Shown: piece by piece, positions 36,634-43,438 of the stretch
How the letters are laid out: every line of letters begins with the position of its first letter
Numbering within the stretch: the first letter of the stretch is position 1
Assembly: GCA_964591245.1 (NCBI GenBank)
Contig: CAZPZZ010000018.1
Coordinates: 1-43,438, forward strand
Origin: CAZPZZ01 sp964591245
GTDB lineage: Bacteria; Acidobacteriota; Vicinamibacteria; Vicinamibacterales; UBA8438
DNA length: 43,438 nt
Reading direction: 5' to 3'
Notes under the pieces: generated by a model
Database searches by the model: none
Seen by the model: only the letters and a program-made list of their open reading frames with translations
What the model was told of the DNA's origin: nothing
Position numbers and translations under genes: made by a program

Positions 36634-37119
36634 AGTTTTGTCGACGTTGTCGTCGTCCTGGCAACACTTTCCACGAATCTACGATTTGCTGCCAAAGGCC
36701 AACTCACCACCTACCCCGTACTTGGCACCATCATTCCACGTGCTGGCTACATCCCTATCGACAAATCGAACCAGGCAGATCGCATGGAAGGCGCAAAGGA
36801 TGTCATTGCCGCACTCGCTAATGGTGAGTCAATGTTCGTATTTCCGGAGGGCACATTTGTTCGCGCGCCTGGACTGCTTCCCTTTCGCCTGGGCGCCTTC
36901 CGCGCTGCTGCCGAAACGGGATATCCGGTCGTCCCCCTAGCGCTCGCCGGGACACGGCAAATACTACCCGCCGACACGCTACTCATGCGACACGGTCATA
37001 TCACGGTGACCATCGGTCACCCGCTTCAGCCACGCGGCCACACATGGAAAGACATCGTCAGGCTGAAAGAGGATGCGCGACAGTTCATTGCCACCCATGC
37101 GGGCGAACACGCGGGATAA
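36634..37119 (+). CDS. PlsC-type acyltransferase domain, second part of the fusion (5' end lost in gap)
   Basis: 161 residues. SFVDVVVVLATL is the end of the NHxxxxD motif I, with the His just lost in the gap; then YPVLGTIIPRAGYIPIDKSN (motif II area), VFPEGTFVRAPGLLPFRLGAF (motif III, FPEGT) and VVPLALAGTRQIL (motif IV). This is the lysophosphatidate / 1-acylglycerol-phosphate acyltransferase fold, which transfers acyl groups to lipid acceptors at the membrane. It most likely continues the ACP-FAAL protein, so one polypeptide would activate, carry and transfer the acyl chain. If a stop and a new start lie in the gap it is a separate gene. Confidence 0.8.
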   Translation, partial: SFVDVVVVLATLSTNLRFAAKGQLTTYPVLGTIIPRAGYIPIDKSNQADRMEGAKDVIAALANGESMFVFPEGTFVRAPGLLPFRLGAFRAAAETGYPVVPLALAGTRQILPADTLLMRHGHITVTIGHPLQPRGHTWKDIVRLKEDARQFIATHAGEHAG

Positions 37120-37130
37120 AACACGGATGG

Positions 37131-38186
37131 TCAAGGTGTCAGTACCATTCGCCCTACCGCTGCCCCGTCACCCAACTCATTCAACACCAACTGGACATCG
37201 GCAAGCGGTCGGGCTCGCACCGGAATACCTGGAACATCACCCTGGCGCACGAGTGCCATGAGATCGCGCATGTCGGCCAGGCTACCCACATAAGACCCCT
37301 GGAGCGTCAGACTCCGCAGCGGCCAGAGTGGGAGTGACATCTGGAGCTGACCGCCGAAGAGACCGACGACCACGAGCAGACCGCCGATCGCCAGGCTCTT
37401 CAAACCGAGCGCAACACTCGTCTCTCCTCCGACGAAGTCAAGAACCGCGTAAGCCCCGCCCCCGGTTGCTACTCGAATTTGACGGTCAACATCTTTGTCT
37501 CTCGCGTCAATAACGACGGCACCGGTCGCCGCCGCCGCCGCCGCCCGCAGCGTGGCATCGTCAATATCCACCACAACGAGCGAGGCGTTCGTCACGACCT
37601 CCGCGAGACGTAGCGCCGCGAAGCCAACGCCTCCTAGTCCGATGATGACCAACGCTCGACCATCTACGCGAGACTGTACTTTCCGCAGAGCGCCAAGCGC
37701 CGTCAATCCGGAGCATCCATAAGTGCAAGCTAACGTGACCGGTCGATCCCCGGCATCGAACAAATACCGAGGATGGGGCACCAGTACGTAATCACTGAAC
37801 CCCCCATCGCGGACAACGCCCAACGCTTCCGGCCGCGAGCAGAGATGTTCTTGACCGGCCGCACAGGTCTCGCAGGCGTTACACCCGATCCATGGATAGA
37901 CCACGCGCGGGTGCCCCACTTCAACGCCACGGGCTTCGGCACCGAGAGCGACAACGGTTCCGGCAATCTCGTGTCCGAGCGTCAAAGGCAACTCCCGGCC
38001 CTTCGACAGATCAAGGCGCTTACCGTTCCCCATGTCGAAGAATCCATCGCGAAGATGGAGATCGCTATGACAGACACCACACGCGTCAACGTGAAGAAGC
38101 ACCTCCGACCCCCTGGGTTCAGATCGGGAATACTCCACTCGCTCCAGTGGCTGCCCAAATTGTGTCAGCTGATAGCTGTGAGGCAT
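37131..38186 (-). CDS. zinc-dependent alcohol dehydrogenase (medium-chain family)
   Basis: 351 residues. Catalytic zinc site ACGVCHSDLH and LGHEIAG; structural zinc site GCNACETCAAGQEHLC, with four Cys; then the NAD(P) fold VIIGLGGVGFAALRLAE (about 181) with GLGGVG, and the ending QLVLNELGDGAAVGRMVL. This is the MDR family, oxidising alcohols or reducing aldehydes with NAD(P). The exact alcohol is not known. ATG 38186 is the start that opens the domain (MPHSYQLTQFG); upstream ORF extension has no support. The gene is convergent with the PlsC part (11 bases) and lies 71 bases downstream of the broken methyltransferase in the same direction. Confidence 0.92.
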   Translation of the reverse strand: MPHSYQLTQFGQPLERVEYSRSEPRGSEVLLHVDACGVCHSDLHLRDGFFDMGNGKRLDLSKGRELPLTLGHEIAGTVVALGAEARGVEVGHPRVVYPWIGCNACETCAAGQEHLCSRPEALGVVRDGGFSDYVLVPHPRYLFDAGDRPVTLACTYGCSGLTALGALRKVQSRVDGRALVIIGLGGVGFAALRLAEVVTNASLVVVDIDDATLRAAAAAATGAVVIDARDKDVDRQIRVATGGGAYAVLDFVGGETSVALGLKSLAIGGLLVVVGLFGGQLQMSLPLWPLRSLTLQGSYVGSLADMRDLMALVRQGDVPGIPVRARPLADVQLVLNELGDGAAVGRMVLTP

Positions 38187-38257
38187 CGTCAAGAAAGGTG
38201 CTCGCCCGCCGCCCCTGACCTGGTCATTCAAACCGGCCGCCGGTGCCCCACGCCCTC

Positions 38258-38956
38258 CTAGCGAGCGATAGAGGCAGTACCGTAGATGAAGAAGTTGCTC
38301 GTGAGACGAAAATCGCCATGCCACCCGAGGCCCTCGAGGCGCTCGGTCAACCCTTCGGGTTCATAGAACACTTTGACAATGTCGAACATACGCCCGTCGT
38401 TGAGCGCGCGTCGCTCCGTTACCTGACAACGGTCCGTCTGGTGGTCTCTCGCCGAGTTCTTCTTGTGGTAGCGGTTGTCGACGAAAAACACCGTGCCTCC
38501 AGGTGCCAACGTCACACGGAGTTGAGCCCAGAACTGTTCAAACCGAGACGGTGGCACATGGGATAACCAAAAGCCGAAGAACACGAAGTCATATCGTTCA
38601 TCCGGCATCCACCGAAAAATGTCGCATTAGTGGTAACGCACAGCCTTTGAACGGACACGGGCACGATTACGCGCCAAGACCTCGTTCGAGACATCGAGAG
38701 CGGTGAGCGCACCTGGATAGCGCGCCAACAACTGCGTCCAGAGCCCCGTGCCGCACGCCAGTTCGAGTATGCGTCCCGATGGCCGGTGGGCATCCAACGC
38801 TTCCCGCGCTTCGGCGAGTTCGTGATGCCACTGTCTTCGATGATCCGGCCCATAGTCGTAACGCCCCTGCCGGTAAAACCACTCATCATATTCCGGCGCG
38901 CGATGGCGGTAATACCGTATCTGCTCGTCGACGAGTCCCTGATCCGTATCTCGCAT
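38258..38956 (-). pseudogene. class I SAM-dependent methyltransferase with in-frame TAA
   Basis: 233 codons including one internal stop. The first 109 residues hold the SAM-binding motif I GRILELACGTGLWTQLLARY and LTALDVSNEVL; the second half holds DERYDFVFFGFWLSHVPPS, LRVTLAPGGTVFFVDNRYH and a helical ending. The two halves stay in the same frame with a TAA (plus strand 38627-38629) between VRYH and CDIFRW, so one base change, for example from CAA or GAA, would restore the gene. TAA is used as a normal stop elsewhere in this window, so recoding is unlikely. It overlaps the upstream PLP gene by one base (TAATG). Could be a recent pseudogene, a strain variant or a consensus error. Confidence 0.82.
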
Positions 38957-40110
38957 TACGGCACCGGATCAACCAACGCCTGCTCGAGGTCAGCTATGAG
39001 ATCGTCGACCGCTTCAATGCCTACTGACAGCCGTAACAGATCGTCGGGAACTCGAGTCCCCGGTCCTTCGACCGGCGCCCGATGCTCAACAAGACTTTCG
39101 ACCCCGCCAAGCGAGGTGGCATTCTTGAAGAGCCGGAGCGCGCCGGCCACCCTCTTGGCGACAACCGCACCCCCCTGGGGTCGAAATGACACGAGCATGC
39201 CAAACCCGTGCGACATCTGGCGAGCCGCCACCGCCCTGCCTCGATTCGTCGTGAGCCCGGGATAGAACACCTCATCCACCCCGGAGTGCATTGCCAACCA
39301 CTGCGCAATGCGCAGGGCACTCTCGGCCGAACGCGGCACTCGGAGAAAGAGCGTACGCAGACCGCGCAACAGCAACCATGCTTCGAAGGGCCCAAGCACG
39401 GCACCTCGCTGCCCCCGGTCTTGCTCAATCCGCTCCCAGAACGCGTCCCGACGTGCGGTGACCAATGCCCCCGCAAGTACATCCGCGTGGCCGTTGAGTT
39501 GCTTCGTCGCGGAATGGAGTACAAGGTCAACTCCATGTTCAAGCGGACGACAGTGCACTGGCGTGCACAACGTGTTATCCGCAACGACCAGCGCGTCGGC
39601 CGCGTGCGCGATCGCCGCTGTTTCCGCGATATCAGTGATCGCACCGGTAGGATTGGCCGGGGTCTCCACCCACACTATCTTTGTTCGACCCGGTCGCAGC
39701 ACTGCCTCCAACACCGCTCGGTCTCCGTTCGGAACAAGAGTCAGGGCGATGCGCCCACGCGCAGCCAGCGACTCCAGCCAGCGTTGGATCGTCCAGTACA
39801 TCTGCTCGGGGGCCACGACGTGATCGCCTGGTTCGAGAACGTCGAACACCGTTGTCGCCGCCGCCATCCCTGAAGCAAAGAGCAGCGCCCCTTTCCCTCC
39901 CTCTAACCGATTCAGCAGCGATTCTGCCTGCCCGTAGGTTGGATTCTGATCCCGCGTATAGGTATGGCCCCCGGGATAGCTCCCGTCTGGCGCGCGTTCA
40001 TAGGTCACGGATGGATAGAGCGGCGGCACAATTGACCGGGTCGTTGGATCGATCCAGCCTAGCGCCTGAGCGGCCAGAGTCTCGGGATCGTCTTGACGGT
40101 GTTCAGACAC
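38956..40110 (-). CDS. trans-sulfuration family PLP enzyme (Cys/Met metabolism)
   Basis: 384 residues. The fold-type I PLP family of cystathionine gamma-synthase, cystathionine gamma-lyase and methionine gamma-lyase: YTRDQNPTYGQAESLLNRLE (about 51), LFASGMAAATTVF, WVETPANPTG, VVADNTLCTP, HSATKQLNGHAD (PLP-binding Lys, about 202) and NATSLGGVESLVEHRA near the C-terminus. The reaction cannot be told from these motifs alone. GTG 40110 begins six bases after the MATE stop, and its own stop overlaps the methyltransferase start. So it is the middle gene of a three-gene operon. Cytoplasmic. Confidence 0.93.
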   Translation of the reverse strand: MSEHRQDDPETLAAQALGWIDPTTRSIVPPLYPSVTYERAPDGSYPGGHTYTRDQNPTYGQAESLLNRLEGGKGALLFASGMAAATTVFDVLEPGDHVVAPEQMYWTIQRWLESLAARGRIALTLVPNGDRAVLEAVLRPGRTKIVWVETPANPTGAITDIAETAAIAHAADALVVADNTLCTPVHCRPLEHGVDLVLHSATKQLNGHADVLAGALVTARRDAFWERIEQDRGQRGAVLGPFEAWLLLRGLRTLFLRVPRSAESALRIAQWLAMHSGVDEVFYPGLTTNRGRAVAARQMSHGFGMLVSFRPQGGAVVAKRVAGALRLFKNATSLGGVESLVEHRAPVEGPGTRVPDDLLRLSVGIEAVDDLIADLEQALVDPVP

Positions 40111-40116
40111 AGGTAC

Positions 40117-41532
40117 CTACGCTCGACCAGAGTCGATGTCGACGGAGATGTGTCGCCACTCGCCCTGACGCAACCGAACCACGCTGAGCCCACACCGCGT
40201 CATGTGACCGAGAACGATGGCCATCCAAATATTGCGAGCTTCGAGGCCAGTCGTCATCTGCAAGACCGCGCAGATCCCCAACGGCACAATCACCTGGGAC
40301 ACGATGGAGATGTACAGCGGACTCTTCGTATCGCCCGTTCCCTGGAGCCCTCCGGTATAGGCAAGCGCCACGGTCACGAACAGACCCGACACAGCAAGGT
40401 ACCCGAGAAGTTCCACCCCGATGTCGGCAACGATTCCGTTCTGCATACCAAAGATGGCAAGCAGCTCCCGCGGAATCATGACAAAGAGCGCTCCTACCGC
40501 AGCGGCCACACCGAGCCCCATCAGCGCCGCAACCTGGACCGATCGCGCGCTACGATCCGGAAATCCCGCACCGAGATTCTGCCCAGCCACAGCCGCAGTT
40601 GCCCCCATGAGTCCCACCGAGGTCCAGGTGATGAGAGAAAACAGTTCTGTGTATCCAACGGAATACGCGGCTTGAGCTTCCGCGCTGTAGCGAAGTGCAC
40701 CAATGAACCGAAGCAGCAGGACGCCACCAAGATTCATCGCGATTCCCTGGAATCCAGCAGGAAGCCCGAACCTGAACAAGGACCGGATGACACCCCAGTC
40801 TGGCAAATAGGACATCGACCGCGAAAAGTGAATCACTAGCCGGTTAGAAAATAGCAACCAGATAAAAATGATGCCCGTAATGCCGCTGGCGATAACCGTG
40901 CCGATGGCCGCACCGTGCGTGCCAAACGCTGGAATCGGCCCAAAACCCGGAATCAGCACCACATTGAGCACGATATTCATCGTGGTCATCAGGATGCCCA
41001 ACCGCATCGGTGTCTTCGCGTCACCAGCGGCGCGCAACGCGCCGCTAAAGAGAAAAAACATCAGCATGCCGATACTGAAGACGAACATCGTGCGTATGTA
41101 GGGGAGCGCCTCGACCTGTACTTCCGGTGCCGCGTTGATGAACTTCAGAAGCATCGGCGCCAGCCAATATCCGAGCGGCGCCATCACGCCCACAGCCAGA
41201 ACCACTGCCACCAGAAACGCCTGATACACCGACCGATTGACTTTGTCTGGATCGCCAGCCCCGGCAAACCGGGCCACAAGAACCCCCATCCCTGTGAACA
41301 CGGACGCCACAAAGACAATGACCAAAATGAAGATCTGTAAACTGACCCCGATGGCCGCATTGCCAAGGTGACCAACGAAATTTCCCACCATCGCCTGGTC
41401 GATGATCCCTTGCAACCCACCGATCACGTTCTGCACCATCGTCGGCCATGCGAGATGCCATACCGCTCGTGTGAGCGGCCCTTCGACAATGGAGCGGTCA
41501 AACTCTTTTTTGGTGGAAACGGAATCGGTCAT
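40117..41532 (-). CDS. MATE-family efflux transporter
   Basis: 471 residues with about 12 hydrophobic segments, arranged as two halves. The first half starts IVEGPLTRAVWHLAWPTMVQ (about 12), GLQGIIDQAMVGNFVG and FTGMGVLVARFAGAGDPDKV; the second half has FGLPAGFQGIAMNLGGVLLL, SVGLMGATAAVAGQNLGAG and YTGGLQGTGDTKSPLYISI. These are the MATE patterns (DinF/NorM-like drug or metabolite exporters driven by Na+ or H+). The ATG at 41532 opens the protein; the frame extends upstream without coding character and there is no clear ribosome-binding site. It lies first in the operon with the PLP enzyme and methyltransferase. Substrate not known. Confidence 0.93.
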   Translation of the reverse strand: MTDSVSTKKEFDRSIVEGPLTRAVWHLAWPTMVQNVIGGLQGIIDQAMVGNFVGHLGNAAIGVSLQIFILVIVFVASVFTGMGVLVARFAGAGDPDKVNRSVYQAFLVAVVLAVGVMAPLGYWLAPMLLKFINAAPEVQVEALPYIRTMFVFSIGMLMFFLFSGALRAAGDAKTPMRLGILMTTMNIVLNVVLIPGFGPIPAFGTHGAAIGTVIASGITGIIFIWLLFSNRLVIHFSRSMSYLPDWGVIRSLFRFGLPAGFQGIAMNLGGVLLLRFIGALRYSAEAQAAYSVGYTELFSLITWTSVGLMGATAAVAGQNLGAGFPDRSARSVQVAALMGLGVAAAVGALFVMIPRELLAIFGMQNGIVADIGVELLGYLAVSGLFVTVALAYTGGLQGTGDTKSPLYISIVSQVIVPLGICAVLQMTTGLEARNIWMAIVLGHMTRCGLSVVRLRQGEWRHISVDIDSGRA

Positions 41533-41598
41533 TCGAGAAGCGGATACCCGTAAAAAAAACGACCAGGCTCGGATACCGTCATCAGAAACGGTAGGATA

Positions 41599-42264
41599 GT
41601 GATCCGGACTGTGGTTGTAGCATCGACACTCTATCAGATCGAATCGTTTCTGCGCGCTTCCCTCAGCCGCGGGGAACTCCGCCCGGAAGCCCATACCTCG
41701 CTTGCACCCAGTTCCAGGAGGGCCCGGCAACCTGGCGTGATTCCCCGAGCAGCCCGCCCGGCGGCAGCGCTTGTCCTCCTGTACCCCATGGGCCAACGGG
41801 TTCACCTGATCTTGACGCGCAGGGCCGGCACGCTCGACCAGCATGCTGGACAGATCTCACTACCGGGCGGTGCCCTGAATGAACTCGACGTCGGGCTAGA
41901 GACCATCGAGGCCGCCGCGCTGCGTGAATCCTACGAGGAGGTCGGGCTCGACATCGAGACCATCCGAGTACTTGGTCGCTTAACACCTCTCTACATCCCG
42001 GTCAGCAACTTTGCACTGCACCCGGTGGTCGGCATCAGTGATCATCGACCAACGCTACTCAAAGCAGTTCGTGAAGTAGCGTGTATTCTGGAAGTGTCGC
42101 TCTCCGACCTCAGACAGGCCGGACAGCCGCGGCAGGGCATCGTCTGCCGCGAGACGGGAACAATAACGGTTCCATTCTACGAAGTACAAAACGAACGGGT
42201 CTGGGGTGCGACGGCGATGATCCTAAGTGAACTGCTGAGCCTCGTACCCCCTCATTGGATCTGA
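41599..42264 (+). CDS. NUDIX hydrolase, CoA-pyrophosphatase type
   Basis: 221 residues. The NUDIX box is GQISLPGGALNELD...AALRESYEEVGLD (about 92-120), with the REx-x-EE core; the preceding AALVLLYPMGQRVHLILTRRAGTLDQHAGQ and the later PVSNFALHPVVGI are typical of NudL-like enzymes that cleave CoA or its derivatives. The GTG at 41599 is preceded by AGGATA, a fair ribosome-binding site. It is divergent from the MATE gene, with a 66-base shared region. The gyrA/parC gene follows in the same direction after 36 bases. Confidence 0.88.
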   Translation: MIRTVVVASTLYQIESFLRASLSRGELRPEAHTSLAPSSRRARQPGVIPRAARPAAALVLLYPMGQRVHLILTRRAGTLDQHAGQISLPGGALNELDVGLETIEAAALRESYEEVGLDIETIRVLGRLTPLYIPVSNFALHPVVGISDHRPTLLKAVREVACILEVSLSDLRQAGQPRQGIVCRETGTITVPFYEVQNERVWGATAMILSELLSLVPPHWI

Positions 42265-42300
42265 CCCATATTTCTTCCGTACGCTTTTTTCCGATTCATC

Positions 42301-43438
42301 ATGGCGAAACGACGACCGCGCCGGAGCGCACCTTTATTCGACGACCCGGAACCGATCGCCGAGTCGGGGCCCCCACCACCCCCTCCGATTCCCACGGTCG
42401 AACTGACCGAGGCGGCCCAGAGTCGCTACCTGAACTACGCGCTCTCGGTCATCACCTCCCGCGCCCTTCCAGACGTGCGCGACGGTTTGAAACCGGTGCA
42501 ACGCCGGATCCTCTACACGATGTGGGAACAACGGCTCACAGCCGACGCGAAGCCTCGAAAATCGGCCAAAGTCGTCGGCGACGTGATGGGGAGTTATCAT
42601 CCGCACGGGGATAACGCGCTCTACGATACTCTTGTCCGGATGGCGCAACCATTTGCGCTCCGCTACCCATTGATCGACGGTCACGGCAACTTTGGATCGC
42701 TGGATGGTGACGCGGCCGCAGCCATGCGCTACACGGAGTGCCGTCTCGCCCCTCCCAGCGCGGAGCTGCTGAACGAAATTGATCAACAAACCGTGGCATT
42801 CCGTTCCAACTATGACGGCACAAAGACAGAACCCGTCGTACTCCCAGCTCGATTGCCGAATCTGCTGATCAACGGCGCCACCGGCATCGCGGTCGGTATG
42901 GCAACCAATATCCCACCCCATCACGCGGGTGAAGTCTGTACCGCCCTTCTCATGTTGCTCGATGATCCAGAACTGAGCAGCGATCAGCTCTGCCAGCACA
43001 TCGCTGGCCCAGACTTCCCCACCGGCGGACAAATTCTGAACAACGCAGAGGAACTCCGTCAGATCTATTCGACCGGCAGCGGGTCCATCCGCTTACGAGC
43101 CACCTGGAAAACCGGACCAACCACCCGTGGCGCAAAAACGGTGGTCGTGACCAGCGTCCCCTACATGGTCAACAAGGCCCAGCTCGTGGAGCGGATCGCC
43201 GAAGTCATCCTAGCTCGCAAGCTGCCTCCACTCGTCGACGTCAAGGATCTCTCCACCGACGATGTCCAAATCTCGCTCGAACTCAAACGAGACGCAGACG
43301 AACGCATGGTCATGGCGTATCTCTTCAAACATACGCCGCTACAAACAAACTTTGCGGTCAACCTTACCTGCCTCGTTCCCACGGAGCAGCCCGACGTTGG
43401 GCGACCCGAACGCCTCGACCTACCCCAGCTCCAGTGGC
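42301..43438 (+). CDS. type IIA topoisomerase subunit A (ParC/GyrA), 3' end outside window
   Basis: 379 codons visible. After a proline-rich lead (EPIAESGPPPPPPIPTVEL) the breakage-rejoining domain begins: RYLNYALSVITSRALPDVRD, LKPVQRRILYTMWEQRL, VVGDVMGSYHPHGDNALYDT, DGHGNFGSLDGDAAAAMRYT with the catalytic Tyr in AMRYTE, then LLINGATGIAVGMATNIPPH. It cleaves and rejoins DNA with the B subunit. The proline-rich start and the short quinolone-region sequence suggest ParC-like rather than GyrA, but this cannot be settled from the N-terminal half. The ATG at 42301 has no clear ribosome-binding site. The gene runs past the window's right edge. Confidence 0.9.
   Translation, partial: MAKRRPRRSAPLFDDPEPIAESGPPPPPPIPTVELTEAAQSRYLNYALSVITSRALPDVRDGLKPVQRRILYTMWEQRLTADAKPRKSAKVVGDVMGSYHPHGDNALYDTLVRMAQPFALRYPLIDGHGNFGSLDGDAAAAMRYTECRLAPPSAELLNEIDQQTVAFRSNYDGTKTEPVVLPARLPNLLINGATGIAVGMATNIPPHHAGEVCTALLMLLDDPELSSDQLCQHIAGPDFPTGGQILNNAEELRQIYSTGSGSIRLRATWKTGPTTRGAKTVVVTSVPYMVNKAQLVERIAEVILARKLPPLVDVKDLSTDDVQISLELKRDADERMVMAYLFKHTPLQTNFAVNLTCLVPTEQPDVGRPERLDLPQLQW

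Noticed and set aside
38627..38629. TAA recoded as sense (alternative genetic code or suppression)
   Set aside because: Other genes in the window, such as malate synthase, end with TAA, so TAA is a true stop here.
1..43438. CRISPR arrays, insertion sequences, phage genes and toxin or defence modules
   Set aside because: I looked for spaced direct repeats, transposase motifs, phage structural genes and defence-type domains and saw none.

Overview
The window reads as one contig-like stretch of a GC-rich Gram-negative heterotroph. Evidence for Gram-negative is a lipoprotein, an outer-membrane transporter-like protein and many Sec-exported periplasmic enzymes. The gene content recalls marine or soil Acidobacteriota (Vicinamibacteria-like): PQQ-like propellers, CehA/McbA hydrolase, DUF2891, and two copies of a secreted protein family that I associate with that phylum. 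The phylum is inference; there is no rRNA or tRNA here. The sequence is a scaffold with four 100-N gaps, typical of a metagenome assembly.

Layout. 1-3527: pxpA (leftward, running off the edge), a rightward malate synthase G, and between them a folded region ending in a leftward intrinsic terminator, which I read as an unannotated structured RNA. 3589-5947: GMC oxidoreductase plus an alpha/beta hydrolase with a Cys nucleophile. 6337-12987: secreted protein of unknown function, a NT5C-like nucleotidase, a lipoprotein amidohydrolase and a propeller-CehA metallohydrolase joined only through a gap, then an outer-membrane protein. 12992-18235: large exported hydrolase, acetyl-CoA synthetase, DUF2891. 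18313-21094: small PDZ protein, CopD and HupE/UreJ-type membrane proteins. 21178-27235: coupled PQQ-like propeller genes, a second copy of the secreted family, and an exported MBL-fold protein. 27377-34251: M28 peptidase with PDZ, a giant HEAT-DUF349 protein, and two exported cyclophilins. 34398-37119: an ACP-fatty acyl-AMP ligase-PlsC fusion interrupted by a gap. 37131-41532: Zn-dependent alcohol dehydrogenase, then a tight MATE / trans-sulfuration PLP enzyme / methyltransferase operon whose last gene carries an in-frame TAA. 41599-43438: CoA-pyrophosphatase-like NUDIX and the start of a gyrA/parC gene.

How the genes fit together. Acetyl-CoA synthetase and malate synthase point to growth on acetate or C2 units, although isocitrate lyase is not in the window. 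The many exported hydrolases, peptidase and propellers suggest breakdown of external organic matter. Two of the four gaps (17562-17661 and 20427-20526) are flanked on both sides by an identical 55-bp sequence; collapsing gap plus one copy restores intact genes, so the DUF2891 and HupE genes are not truly broken. The other two gaps hide real missing sequence. No CRISPR array, phage, insertion sequence or defence system is visible. The best candidates for something undescribed are the structured RNA, the ACP-FAAL-PlsC fusion, the MATE-PLP-methyltransferase operon and the paralogous secreted family.
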